This document shows, in pieces, positions 14,094 through 28,300 of a stretch of DNA of 64,000 nucleotides (its first letter is position 1; each line of letters starts with the position of its first letter). Made by a program: the position numbers and the translations under genes. Location: positions 40,744,120-40,808,119 of the forward strand of contig OX424563.1 of NCBI GenBank assembly GCA_949152475.1. Reading direction: 5' to 3'. This DNA is from Terebella lapidaria (taxonomy: Eukaryota; Annelida; Polychaeta; Terebellida; Terebellidae). The notes under the pieces were generated by a model. It did no database searches and had not been told where the DNA came from. It worked only from the letters and a program-made list of their open reading frames with translations.

Positions 14094-17000
14094 TGGACAT
14101 GCGAGGCTCCACCGTAAGATGGACATGCGACGCTCCATCGTACAATGGACTAGCGATGCTCCACCGTAAGATGGACATGTGACGCTCCACCGTACGATGG
14201 ACATGAGACGCTCCATCGGATGATGGCCTAGTGACGCTCCATCATAAGATGGACATGCGACGCTCCACCGTACGATGGACATGCGATGCTCCACGTACGA
14301 TGGACATGTGACGCCCCATCGTACGAAGGACATGCGACGCTCAACTGTATGATGGACATCGATGCTTTACTGTACAATGGACACGTGATGCTCCACCGTA
14401 CGATGGACACGTGATGCTCCACCGTACGATGGACTAGGGAAGCTCCACCGTAAGATATGTGACGCTTCACAGTACGATGGACATGGAACGCTCCATCATA
14501 CGATGGACATGTGATGCTCCACTGTACGATGGACATGTGACGCTCCACCGTACGATGGACATGTGACGCTCCAATGTACGATGGACATGCGACGCTCCAT
14601 CGTATGATGGACATGTGATGCTCCACCATACGATGGACTAGCGATGCTCCACCGTAAGATGGACATGTGACGCTCCACAGTACGATGGACAGGGACGCTC
14701 CATCATACGAAGGACATGTGATGCTCCACCGTACGATCGACATGTGATGCTCCACCGTACGATCGACATGTGATGCTCCACGGTACGATGGACATGTGAC
14801 GCTCCACCGTACGATGGACATGGGACGATCCAATTTACGATGGACATGCAACGCTCCACTGTATGATGGACATGCGATGCTCCACTGTACGATGGACATC
14901 TGAAGCTCCACCATACGATGGACTCCATCGTACGATGGACTAGCGACGCTCCATCGTAAGATGGACATGCGACGCTCCACGTACATGTGATGCTCCACCG
15001 TACGATGGACATCCGACGCTGCACTGTATGATGGACATGCAATGCACCACCGTATGATGGACATGCGAGACTCCACCGTACGATGGACATGTGACAATCC
15101 ACCGTACGATGGACATCTGACGCTCTTCCGTACGATGGACAAGCGACGCTCCACTGTACGATGGACATGTGACGCTCCACCGTACGATGGACATGCGACG
15201 CTCCATCGTACGATGGACTAGCGACACTCCACCGTAAGATGGACATGCAATGCTCCACCGTACGATGGACATCTGACGCTCCTCCGTACGATGGACAAGC
15301 GACGCTCCACTGTACGATGGACATGTGACGCTCCACCGTACGATGGACATGCGACGCTCCATCGTACGATGGACATGCGACGCTCCACCGTACCATGGAC
15401 ATGCGACGCTCCATCGCAGGATGGACATGCGACGCTCCACCGTAAGAAGGACATGCGATGCTCCACCGTACGATGGACATGCGACGCTCCACCGTACGAT
15501 GGACATGCGACGCTCCATCGTACGATGGACATGTGACGCTCCACCGTACGATGGACATGCGACGCTCCACTGTATGATGGACATGCGATGCTTTACTGTA
15601 CAATGGACACGTTACGCTCAACCGTAAGATGGACATGCGATGCTCCACAGTACGTTGGACATGGGACGCTCCATCATACGATGGACATGTGACGCTCCAC
15701 CGTACGATGGACATGCGACGCTCCACTGTATGATGGACATGCGATGCTTTACTGTACAATGGACACGTTACGCTCAACCGTAAGATGGACATGCGATGCT
15801 CCACAGTACGATGGACATGGGACGCTCCATCATACGATGGACATGTGACGCTCCACCGTACGATGGACATCTGACGCTCCACCGTGCGATGGACATGCTA
15901 TGCTCCACCGCACGATGGACATGTGATGCTCCACCGTACGATGGACATGGGACGCTCCACCATATAATGGACATGTGACGCTCCACCGTACGATGGACAT
16001 GTGACGCTCCACCGAATGATGGACATGCGAGGCTCCACCATAAGATGGACATGTGACGCTCCACCGTACGATGGACATGGGACGCTCCACCGAATGATGG
16101 ACATGCGAGGCTCCACCGTAAGATGGACATGTGACGCTCCACCGTACGATGGACATGCGACGCTCCACCGTACGATGGACATGTGACGCTCCACCATACG
16201 ATGGACATCTGACGCTCCACCGTACGATGGACATGCTATGCTCCACCGTACGATGGACATGTGACGCTCCACCGTACGATGGACATGGGACGCTGCACCG
16301 TACGATGGACATGCGACGCTCCATCGTACGATGGACATGGGATGCTCCACCGTACGATGGACATGCGACGCTCCACTGTACAATGGACATGTGACGCTCG
16401 ACCGTATGATGGACATGCAAGGCTCCACTGTACAATGGACATGTGACGCTCCACTGTACGATGGACATGGGACGCTCCACCGAATGATGGACATGCGAGG
16501 CTCCACCATAAGATGGACATGTGACGCTCCACCGTACGATGGATATGCGACGCTCCACCGTACGATGGACATGTGACGATCCACCGAAGGATGGACATGC
16601 GAGGCTCCACTGTAAGATGGACATGTTACGCTCCACCGTACGATGGACATGGGATGCTCCACCGTATGATGGACATGTGACACTCCACTGTACGATGGAT
16701 ATGCGATGCACCACCGTACGATGGACATGTGATGTTCCACCGTACGATGGACATGTGACGCTCCACCGTAGGATGGACATGTGACGCTCCACCGTACGAT
16801 GGACATGTGACGCTCCACCGTACGATGGACATGGGATGCTCCATCGTACGATGGACATGTGACGCTCCACCGTACGATGGACATGGGATGCTCCACCGTA
16901 CGATGGACATGTGACGCTCCACCGTACGATGGACATGTGACGCTCCACCGTAAGATGGACATGAGACGCTCCACTGTACGATGGACATGCGACGCTCCAT

Positions 17001-19671
17001 CGTACAATGGACTAGCGATGGCCCACCGTAAGATGGACATGCGACGCTCCATCGTACAATGGACTAGCGATGCTCCACCGTAAGATGGACATGTGACGCT
17101 CCACCGTACGATGGACATGAGACGCTCCATCGGATGATGGCCTAGTGACGCTCCATCATAAGATGGACATGCGACGCTCCACCGTACGATGGACATGCGA
17201 TGCTCCACGTACGATGGACATGTGACGCCCCATCGTACGAAGGACATGCGACGCTCAACTGTATGATGGACATGCGATGCTTTACTGTACAATGGACACG
17301 TGATGCTCCACCGTACGATGGACATGTGATGCTCCATCGTACGATGGACTAGGGAAGCTCCACCGTAAGATATGTGACGCTTCACAGTACGATGGACATG
17401 GGACGCTCCATCATACGATGGACATGTGATGCTCCACTGTACGATGGACATGTGACGCTCCACCGTACGATGGACATGTGACGCTCCAATGTACGATGGA
17501 CATGCGACGCTCCATCGTATGATGGACATGTGATGCTCCACCATACGATGGACTAGCGATGCTCCACCGTAAGATGGACATGTGACGCTCCACAGTACGA
17601 TGGACATGGGACGCTCCATCATACGAAGGACATGTGATGCTCCACCGTACGATCGACATGTGATGCTCCACCGTACGATCGACATGTGATGCTCCACGGT
17701 ACGATGGACATGTGACGCTCCACCGTACGATGGACATGGGACGCTCCAATTTACGATGGACATGCAACGCTCCACTGTATGATGGACATGCGATGCTCCA
17801 CTGTACGATGGACATCTGACGCTCCACCATACGATGGACTCCATCGTACGATGGACTAGCGACGCTCCATCGTAAGATGGACATGCGACGCTCCACGTAC
17901 ATGTGATGCTCCACCGTACGATGGACATCCGACGCTCCACTGTATGATGGACATGCAATGCACCACCGTATGATGGACATGCGAGACTCCACCGTACGAT
18001 GGACATGTGACAATCCACCGTACGATGGACATCTGATGCTCCTCCGTACGATGGACAAGCGACGCTCCACTGTACGATGGACATGTGACGCTCCACCGTA
18101 CGATGGACATGCGACGCTCCATCGTACGATGGACTAGCGACACTCCACCGTAAGATGGACATGCGATGCTCCACCGTACGATGGACATCTGACGCTCCTC
18201 CGTACGATGGACAAGCGACGCTCCACTGTACGATGGACATGTGACGCTCCACCGTACGATGGACATGCGACGCTCCATCGTACGATGGACATGCGACGCT
18301 CCACCGTACAATGGACATGCGACGCTCCATCGCAGGATGGACATGCGACGCTCCACCGTAAGAAGGACATGCGATGCTCCACCGTACGATGGACATGCGA
18401 CGCTCCATCGTACGATGGACATGTGACGCTCCACCGTACGATGGACATGCGACGCTCCACTGTATGATGGACATGCGATGCTTTACTGTACAATGGACAC
18501 GTTACGCTCAACCGTAAGATGGACATGCGATGCTCCACAGTACGATGGACATGGGACGCTCCATCATACGATGGACATGTGACGCTCCACCGTACGATGG
18601 ATATGCGATGCTCCACCGTACGATGGACATGTGACGATCCACCGAAGGATGGACATGCGAGGCTCCACTGTAAGATGGACATGTTACGCTCCACCGTACG
18701 ATGGACATGGGATGCTCCACCGTATGATGGACATGTGACACTCCACTGTACGATGGATATGCGATGCACCACCGTACGATGGACATGTGATGTTCCACCG
18801 TACGATGGACATCTGACGCTCCACCGTAGGATGGACATGTGACGCTCCACCGTACGATGGACATGTGACGCTCCACCGTACGATGGACATGGGATGCTCC
18901 ATCGTACGATGGACATGTGACGCTCCACCGTACGATGGACATGGGATGCTCCACCGTACGATGGACATGTGACGCTCCACCGTACGATGGACATGTGACG
19001 CTCCACCGTAAGATGGACATGAGACGCTCCACTGTACGATGGACATGCGACGCTCCATCGTACAATGGACTAGCGATGCTCCACCGTGAGATGGACATGC
19101 GACGCTCCATCGTACAATGGACTAGCGATGCTCCACCGTAAGATGGACATGTGACGCTCCACCGTACGATGGACATGAGACGCTCCATCGGATGATGGCC
19201 TAGTGACGCTCCATCCTAAGATGGACATGCGACGCTCCACCGTACGATGGACATGCGATGCTCCACGTACGATGGACATGTGACGCCCCATCGTACGAAG
19301 GACATGCGACGCTCAACTGTATGATATACATGCGATGCTTTACTGTACAATGGACACGTGATGCTCCACCGTACGATGGACATGTGATGCTCCATCGTAC
19401 GATGGACTAGGGAAGCTCCACCGTAAGATATGTGACGCTTCACAGTACGATGGACATGGGACGCTCCATCATACGATGGACATGTGATGCTCCACTGTAC
19501 GATGGACATGTGACGCTCCACCGTACGATGGACATGTGACGCTCCAATGTACGATGGACATGCGACGCTCCATCGTATGATGGACATGTGATGCTCCACC
19601 ATACGATGGACTAGCGATGCTCCACCGTAAGATGGACATGTGACGCTCCACAGTACGATGGACATGGGACG
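14094..19671 (+). repeat. 5-kb higher-order unit, second copy, also recurring at 58,423-64,000
   Basis: The left part is the tandem partner of 9,100-13,984. The whole interval also recurs at 58,423-64,000 with a constant offset of 44,329 bp. Another relative starts at about 21,054 (offset 6,960 bp) and runs to about 25,350. Four relatives of one 4-5 kb unit thus occur in the window, three of them within 25 kb and one 44 kb away. Confidence 0.85.
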
Positions 19672-21053
19672 CTCCATCATACGAAGGACATGTGATGCTC
19701 CACCGTACGATCGACATGTGATGCTCCACCGTACGATCGACATGTGATGCTCCACGGTACGATGGACATGTGACGCTCCACCGTACGATGGACATGGGAC
19801 GCTCCAATTTACGATAGACATGCAACGCTCCACTGTATGATGGACATGCGATGCTCCACTGTACGATGGACATCTGACGCTCCACCATACGATGGACTCC
19901 ATCGTACGATGGACAAGCGACGCTCCACTGTACGATGGACATGTGACGCTCCACCGTACGATGGACATGCGACGCTCCATCGTACGATGGACTAGCGACA
20001 CTCCACCGTAAGATGGACATGCGATGCTCCACCATACGATGGACATCTGACGCTCCTCCGTACGATGGACAAGCGACGCTCCACTGTACGATGGACATGT
20101 GACGCTCCACCGTACGATGGACATGCGACGCTCCATCGTACGATGGACATGCGACGCTCCACCGTACAATGGACATGCGACGCTCCATCGCAGGATGGAC
20201 ATGCGACGCTCCACCGTAAGAAGGACATGCGATGCTCCACCGTACGATGGACATGCGACGCTCCATCGTACGATGGACATGTGACGCTCCACCGTACGAT
20301 GGACATGCGACGCTCCACTGTATGATGGACATGCGATGCTTTACTGTACAATGGACACGTTACGCTCAACCGTAAGATGGACATGCGATGCTCCACAGTA
20401 CGATGGACATGGGACGCTCCATCATACGATGGACATGTGACGCTCCACCGTACGATGGATATGCGATGCTCCACCGTACGATGGACATGTGACGATCCAC
20501 CGAAGGATGGACATGCGAGGCTCCACTGTAAGATGGACATGTTACGCTCCACCGTACGATGGACATGGGATGCTCCACCGTATGATGGACATGTGACACT
20601 CCACTGTACGATGGATATGCGATGCACCACCGTACGATGGACATGTGATGTTCCACCGTACGATGCACATCTGACGCTCCACCGTAGGATGGACATGTGA
20701 CGCTCCACCGTACGATGGACATGTGACGCTCCACCGTACGATGGACATGGGATGCTCCATCGTACGATGGACATGTGACGCTCCACCGTACGATGGACAT
20801 GGGATGCTCCACCGTACGATGGACATGTGACGCTCCACCGTACGATGGACATGTGACGCTCCACCGTAAGATGGACATGAGACGCTCCACTGTACGATGG
20901 ACATGCGACGCTCCATCGTACAATGGACTAGCGATGCTCCACCGCACGATGGACATGTGATGCTCCACCGTACGATGGACATAGGACGCTCCACCATATA
21001 ATGGACATGTGACGCTCCACCGTACGATGGACATGTGACGCTCCACCGAATGA

Positions 21054-24000
21054 TGGACATGCGAGGCTCCACCGTAAGATGGACATGCGACGCTCCATCG
21101 TACAATGGACTAGCGATGCTCCACCGTAAGATGGACATGTGACGCTCCACCGTACGATGGACATGAGACGCTCCATCGGATGATGGCCTAGTGACGCTCC
21201 ATCATAAGATGGACATGCGACGCTCCACCGTACGATGGACATGCGATGCTCCACGTACGATGGACATGTGACGCCCCATCGTACGAAGGACATGCGACGC
21301 TCAACTGTATGATGGACATCGATGCTTTACTGTACAATGGACACGTGATGCTCCACCGTACGATGGACACGTGATGCTCCACCGTACGATGGACTAGGGA
21401 AGCTCCACCGTAAGATATGTGACGCTTCACAGTACGATGGACATGGAACGCTCCATCATACGATGGACATGTGATGCTCCACTGTACGATGGACATGTGA
21501 CGCTCCACCGTACGATGGACATGTGACGCTCCAATGTACGATGGACATGCGACGCTCCATCGTATGATGGACATGTGATGCTCCATCATACGATGGACTA
21601 GCGATGCTCCACCGTAAGATGGACATGTGACGCTCCACAGTACGATGGACAGGGACGCTCCATCATACGAAGGACATGTGATGCTCCACCGTACGATCGA
21701 CATGTGATGCTCCACCGTACGATCGACATGTGATGCTCCACGGTACGATGGACATGTGACGCTCCACCGTACGATGGACATGGGACGATCCAATTTACGA
21801 TGGACATGCAACGCTCCACTGTATGATGGACATGCGATGCTCCACTGTACGATGGACATCTGAAGCTCCACCATACGATGGACTCCATCGTACGATGGAC
21901 TAGCGACGCTCCATCGTAAGATGGACATGCGACGCTCCACGTACATGTGATGCTCCACCGTACGATGGACATCCGACGCTGCACTGTATGATGGACATGC
22001 AATGCACCACCGTATGATGGACATGCGAGACTCCACCGTACGATGGACATGTGACAATCCACCGTACGATGGACATCTGACGCTCTTCCGTACGATGGAC
22101 AAGCGACGCTCCACTGTACGATGGACATGTGACGCTCCACCGTACGATGGACATGCGACGCTCCATCGTACGATGGACTAGCGACACTCCACCGTAAGAT
22201 GGACATGCAATGCTCCACCGTACGATGGACATCTGACGCTCCTCCGTACGATGGACAAGCGACGCTCCACTGTACGATGGACATGTGACGCTTCACCGTA
22301 CGATGGACATGCGACGCTCCATCGTACGATGGACATGCGACGCTCCACCGTACCATGGACATGCGACGCTCCATCGCAGGATGGACATGCGACGCTCCAC
22401 CGTAAGAAGGACATGCGATGCTCCACCGTACGATGGACATGCGACGCTCCACCGTACGATGGACATGCGACGCTCCATCGTACGATGGACATGTGACGCT
22501 CCACCGTACGATAGACATGCGACGCTCCACTGTATGATGGACATGCGATGCTTTACTGTACAATGGACACGTTACGCTCAACCGTAAGATGGACATGCGA
22601 TGCTCCACAGTACGTTGGACATGGGACGCTCCATCATACGATGGACATGTGACGCTCCACCGTACGATGGACATGCGACGCTCCACTGTATGATGGACAT
22701 GCGATGCTTTACTGTACAATGGACACGTTACGCTCAACCGTAAGATGGACATGCGATGCTCCACAGTACGATGGACATGGGACGCTCCATCATACGATGG
22801 ACATGTGACGCTCCACCGTACGATGGACATCTGACGCTCCACCGTGCGATGGACATGCTATGCTCCACCGCACGATGGACATGTGATGCTCCACCGTACG
22901 ATGGACATGGGACGCTCCACCATATAATGGACATGTGACGCTCCACCGTACGATGGACATGTGACGCTCCACCGAATGATGGACATGCGAGGCTCCACCA
23001 TAAGATGGACATGTGACGCTCCACCGTACGATGGACATGGGACGCTCCACCGAATGATGGACATGCGAGGCTCCACCGTAAGATGGACATGTGACGCTCC
23101 ACCGTACGATGGACATGCGACGCTCCACCGTACGATGGACATGTGACGCTCCACCATACGATGGACATCTGACGCTCCACCGTACGATGGACATGCTATG
23201 CTCCACCGTACGATGGACATGTGACGCCCCACCGTACGATGGACATGGGACGCTGCACCGTACGATGGACATGCGACGCTCCATCGTACGATGGACATGG
23301 GATGCTCCACCGTACGATGGACATGCGACGCTCCACTGTACAATGGACATGTGACGCTCGACCGTATGATGGACATGCAAGGCTCCACTGTACAATGGAC
23401 ATGTGACGCTCCACTGTACGATGGACATGGGACGCTCCACCGAATGATGGACATGCGAGGCTCCACCATAAGATGGACATGTGACGCTCCACCGTACGAT
23501 GGATATGCGACGCTCCACCGTACGATGGACATGTGACGATCCACCGAAGGATGGACATGCGAGGCTCCACTGTAAGATGGACATGTTACGCTCCACCGTA
23601 CGATGGACATGGGATGCTCCACCGTATGATGGACATGTGACACTCCACTGTACGATGGATATGCGATGCACCACCGTACGATGGACATGTGATGTTCCAC
23701 CGTACGATGGACATGTGACGCTCCACCGTAGGATGGACATGTGACGCTCCACCGTACGATGGACATGTGACGCTCCACCGTACGATGGACATGGGATGCT
23801 CCATCGTACGATGGACATGTGACGCTCCACCGTACGATGGACATGGGATGCTCCACCGTACGATGGACATGTGACGCTCCACCGTACGATGGACATGTGA
23901 CGCTCCACCGTAAGATGGACATGAGACGCTCCACTGTACGATGGACATGCGACGCTCCATCGTACAATGGACTAGCGATGGCCCACCGTAAGATGGACAT

Positions 24001-25350
24001 GCGACGCTCCATCGTACAATGGACTAGCGATGCTCCACCGTAAGATGGACATGTGACGCTCCACCGTACGATGGACATGAGACGCTCCATCGGATGATGG
24101 CCCAGTGACGCTCCATCATAAGATGGACATGCGACGCTCCACCGTACGATGGACATGCGATGCTCCACGTACGATGGACATGTGACGCCCCATCGTAAGA
24201 AGGACATGCGACGCTCAACTGTATGATGGACATGCGATGCTTTACTGTACAATGGACACGTGATGCTCCACCGTACGATGGACATGTGATGCTCCATCGT
24301 ACGATGGACTAGGGAAGCTCCACCGTAAGATATGTGACGCTTCACAGTACGATGGACATGGGACGCTCCATCATACGATGGACATGTGATGCTCCACTGT
24401 ACGATGGACATGTGACGCTCCACCGTACGATGGACATGTGACGCTCCAATGTACGATGGACATGCGACGCTCCATCGTATGATGGACATGTGATGCTCCA
24501 CCATACGATGGACTAGCGATGCTCCACCGTAAGATGGACATGTGACGCTCCACAGTACGATGGACATGGGACGCTCCATCATACGAAGGACATGTGATGC
24601 TCCACCGTACGATCGACATGTGATGCTCCACCGTACGATCGACATGTGATGCTCCACGGTACGATGGACATGTGACGCTCCACCGTACGATGGACATGGG
24701 ACGCTCCAATTTACGATGGACATGCAACGCTCCACTGTATGATGGACATGCGATGCTCCACTGTACGATGGACATCTGACGCTCCACCATACGATGGGCT
24801 CCATCGTACGATGGACTAGCGACGCTCCATCGTAAGATGGACATGCGACGCTCCACGTACATGTGATGCTCCACCGTACGATGGACATCCGACGCTCCAC
24901 TGTATGATGGACATGCAATGCACCACCGTATGATGGACATGCGAGACTCCACCGTACGATGGACATGTGACAATCCACCGTACGATGGACATCTGATGCT
25001 CCTCCGTACGATGGACAAGCGACGCTCCACTGTACGATGGACATGTGACGCTCCACCGTACGATGGACATGCGACGCTCCATCGTACGATGGACTAGCGA
25101 CACTCCACCGTAAGATGGACATGCGATGCTCCACCGTACGATGGACATCTGACGCTCCTCCGTACGATGGACTAGCGACGCTCCACTGTACGATGGACAT
25201 GTGACGCTCCACCGTACGATGGACATGCGACGCTCCATCGTACGATGGACATGCGACGCTCCACCGTACAATGGACATGCGACGCTCCATCGCAGGATGG
25301 ACATGCGACGCTCCACCGTAAGAAGGACATGCGATGCTCCACCGTACGAT
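21054..25350 (+). repeat. 4.3-kb higher-order unit, third relative
   Basis: This matches 14,094-18,390 at an offset of 6,960 bp and 58,423-62,545 at an offset of 37,369 bp. It shares private variants with the distant copy, for example GATAGACATG at 22,511/59,880 and GGACTAGCG at 25,170/62,541. It contains most of the longest open frame in the window (22,858-25,602, minus strand), which is a by-product of the repeat. Confidence 0.8.
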
Positions 25351-28300
25351 GGACAAGCGACGCTCCACTGTACGATGGACATGTGACGCTCCACCGTACG
25401 ATGGACATGCGACGCTCCATCGTACGATGGACATGCGACGCTCCACCGTACGATGGACATGCGACGCTCCATCGCAGGATGGACATGCGATGCTCCATCG
25501 CAGGATGGACATGCGACGCTCCACCGTAAGAAGGACATGCGATGCTCCACCGTACGATGGACATGCGACGCTCCATCGTACGATGGACATGTGACGCTCC
25601 ACCGTACGATGGACATGCGACGCTCCACTGTATGATGGACATGCGATGCTTTACTGTACAATGGACACGTTACGCTCAACCGTAAGATGGACATGCGATG
25701 CTCCACAGTACGATGGACATGGGACGCTCCATCATACGATGGACATGTGACGCTCCACCGTACGATGGACATGTGACGATCCACCGAAGGATGGACATGC
25801 GAGGCTCCACTGTAAGATGGACATGTTACGCTCCACCGTACGATGGACATGGGATGCTCCACCGTATGATGGACATGTGACACTCCACTGTACGATGGAT
25901 ATGCGATGCACCACCGTACGATGGACATGTGATGTTCCACCGTACGATGGACATGTGACGCTCCACCGTAGGATGGACATGTGACGCTCCACCGTACGAT
26001 GGACATGTGACGCTCCACCGTACGATGGACATGGGATGCTCCATCGTACGATGGACATGTGACGCTCCACCGTACGATGGACATGGGATGCTCCACCGTA
26101 CGATGGACATGTGACGCTCCACCGTACGATGGACATGTGACGCTCCACCGTAAGATGGACATGAGACGCTCCACTGTACGATGGACATGCGACGCTCCAT
26201 CGTACAATGGACTAGCGATGCTCCACCGTGAGATGGACATGCGACGCTCCATCGTACAATGGACTAGCGATGCTCCACCGTAAGATGGACATGTGACGCT
26301 CCACCGTACGATGGACATGAGACGCTCCATCGGATGATGGCCTAGTGACGCTCCATCCTAAGATGGACATGCGACGCTCCACCGTACGATGGACATGCGA
26401 TGCTCCACGTACGATGGACATGTGACGCCCCATCGTACGAAGGACATGCGACGCTCAACTGTATGATGGACATGCGATGCTTTACTGTACAATGGACACG
26501 TGATGCTCCACCGTACGATGGACATGTGATGCTCCATCGTACGATGGACTAGGGAAGCTCCACCGTAAGATATGTGACGCTTCACAGTACGATGGACATG
26601 GGACGCTCCATCATACGATGGACATGTGATGCTCCACTGTACGATGGACATGTGACGCTCCACCGTACGATGGACATGTGACGCTCCAATGTACGATGGA
26701 CATGCGACGCTCCATCGTATGATGGACATGTGATGCTCCACCATACGATGGACTAGCGATGCTCCACCGTAAGATGGACATGTGACGCTCCACAGTACGA
26801 TGGACATGGGACGCTCCATCATACGAAGGACATGTGATGCTCCACCGTACGATCGACATGTGATGCTCCACCGTACGATCGACATGTGATGCTCCACGGT
26901 ACGATGGACATGGGACGCTCCAATTTACGATAGACATGCAACGCTCCACTGTATGATGGACATGCGATGCTCCACTGTACGATGGACATCTGACGCTCCA
27001 CCATACGATGGACTCCATCGTACGATGGACTAGCGACGCTCCATCGTAAGATGGACATGCGACGCTCCACGTACATGTGATGCTCCACCGTACGATGGAC
27101 ATCCGACGCTCCACTGTATGATGGACATGCAATGCACCACCGTATGATGGACATGCGAGACTCCACCGTACGATGGACATGTGACAATCCACCGTACGAT
27201 GGACATCTGACGCTCCTCCGTACGATGGACAAGCGACGCTCCACTGTACGATGGACATGTGACGCTCCACCGTACGATGGACATGCGACGCTCCATCGTA
27301 CGATGGACTAGCGACACTCCACCGTAAGATGGACATGCGATGCTCCACCGTACGATGGACATCTGACGCTCCTCCGTACGATGGACAAGCGACGCTCCAC
27401 TGTACGATGGACATGTGACGCTCCACCGTACGATGGACATGCGACGCTCCATCGTACGATGGACATGCGACGCTCCACCGTACAATGGACATGCGACGCT
27501 CCATCGCAGGATGGACATGCGATGCTCCATCGCAGGATGGACATGCGACGCTCCACCGTAAGAAGGACATGCGATGCTCCACCGTACGATGGACATGCGA
27601 CGCTCCATCGTACGATGGACATGTGACGCTCCACCGTACGATGGACATGCGACGCTCCACTGTATGATGGACATGCGATGCTTTACTGTACAATGGACAC
27701 GTTACGCTCAACCGTAAGATGGACATGCGATGCTCCACAGTACGATGGACATGGGACGCTCCATCATACGATGGACATGTGACGCTCCACCGTACGATGG
27801 ACATGCGACGCTCCACTGTATGATGGACATGCGATGCTTTACTGTACAATGGACACGTTACGCTCAACCGTAAGATGGACATGCGATGCTCCACAGTACG
27901 ATGGACATGGGACGCTCCATCATACGATGGACATGTGACGCTCCACCGTACGATGGACATCTGACGCTCCACCGTCCGATGGACATGCTATGCTCCACCG
28001 CACGATGGACATGTGATGCTCCACCGTACGATGGACATGGGACGCTCGACCATATAATGGACATGTGACGCTCCACCGAATGATGGACATGCGAGGCTCC
28101 ACCATAAGATGGACATGTGACGCTCCACCATAAGATGGACATGTGACGCTCCATCGTACGATGGACATGGGACGCTCCACCGAATGATGGACATGCGAGG
28201 CTCCACCGTAAGATGGACATGTGACGCTCCACCGTACGATGGACATGCGACGCTCCACCGTACGATGGACATGTGACGCTCCACCATACGATGGACATCT

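Noticed and set aside
22858-25602. Long minus-strand open frame of 914 codons, and similar ones at 60,227-62,803, 15,898-18,474 and 10,770-13,346, as protein-coding genes.
   Set aside because: The frame is pure satellite repeat. All three minus-strand frames are open over the same DNA with the same peptide, frame ends follow chance variants such as CTAG, and no start context, splice pattern or known domain is present.
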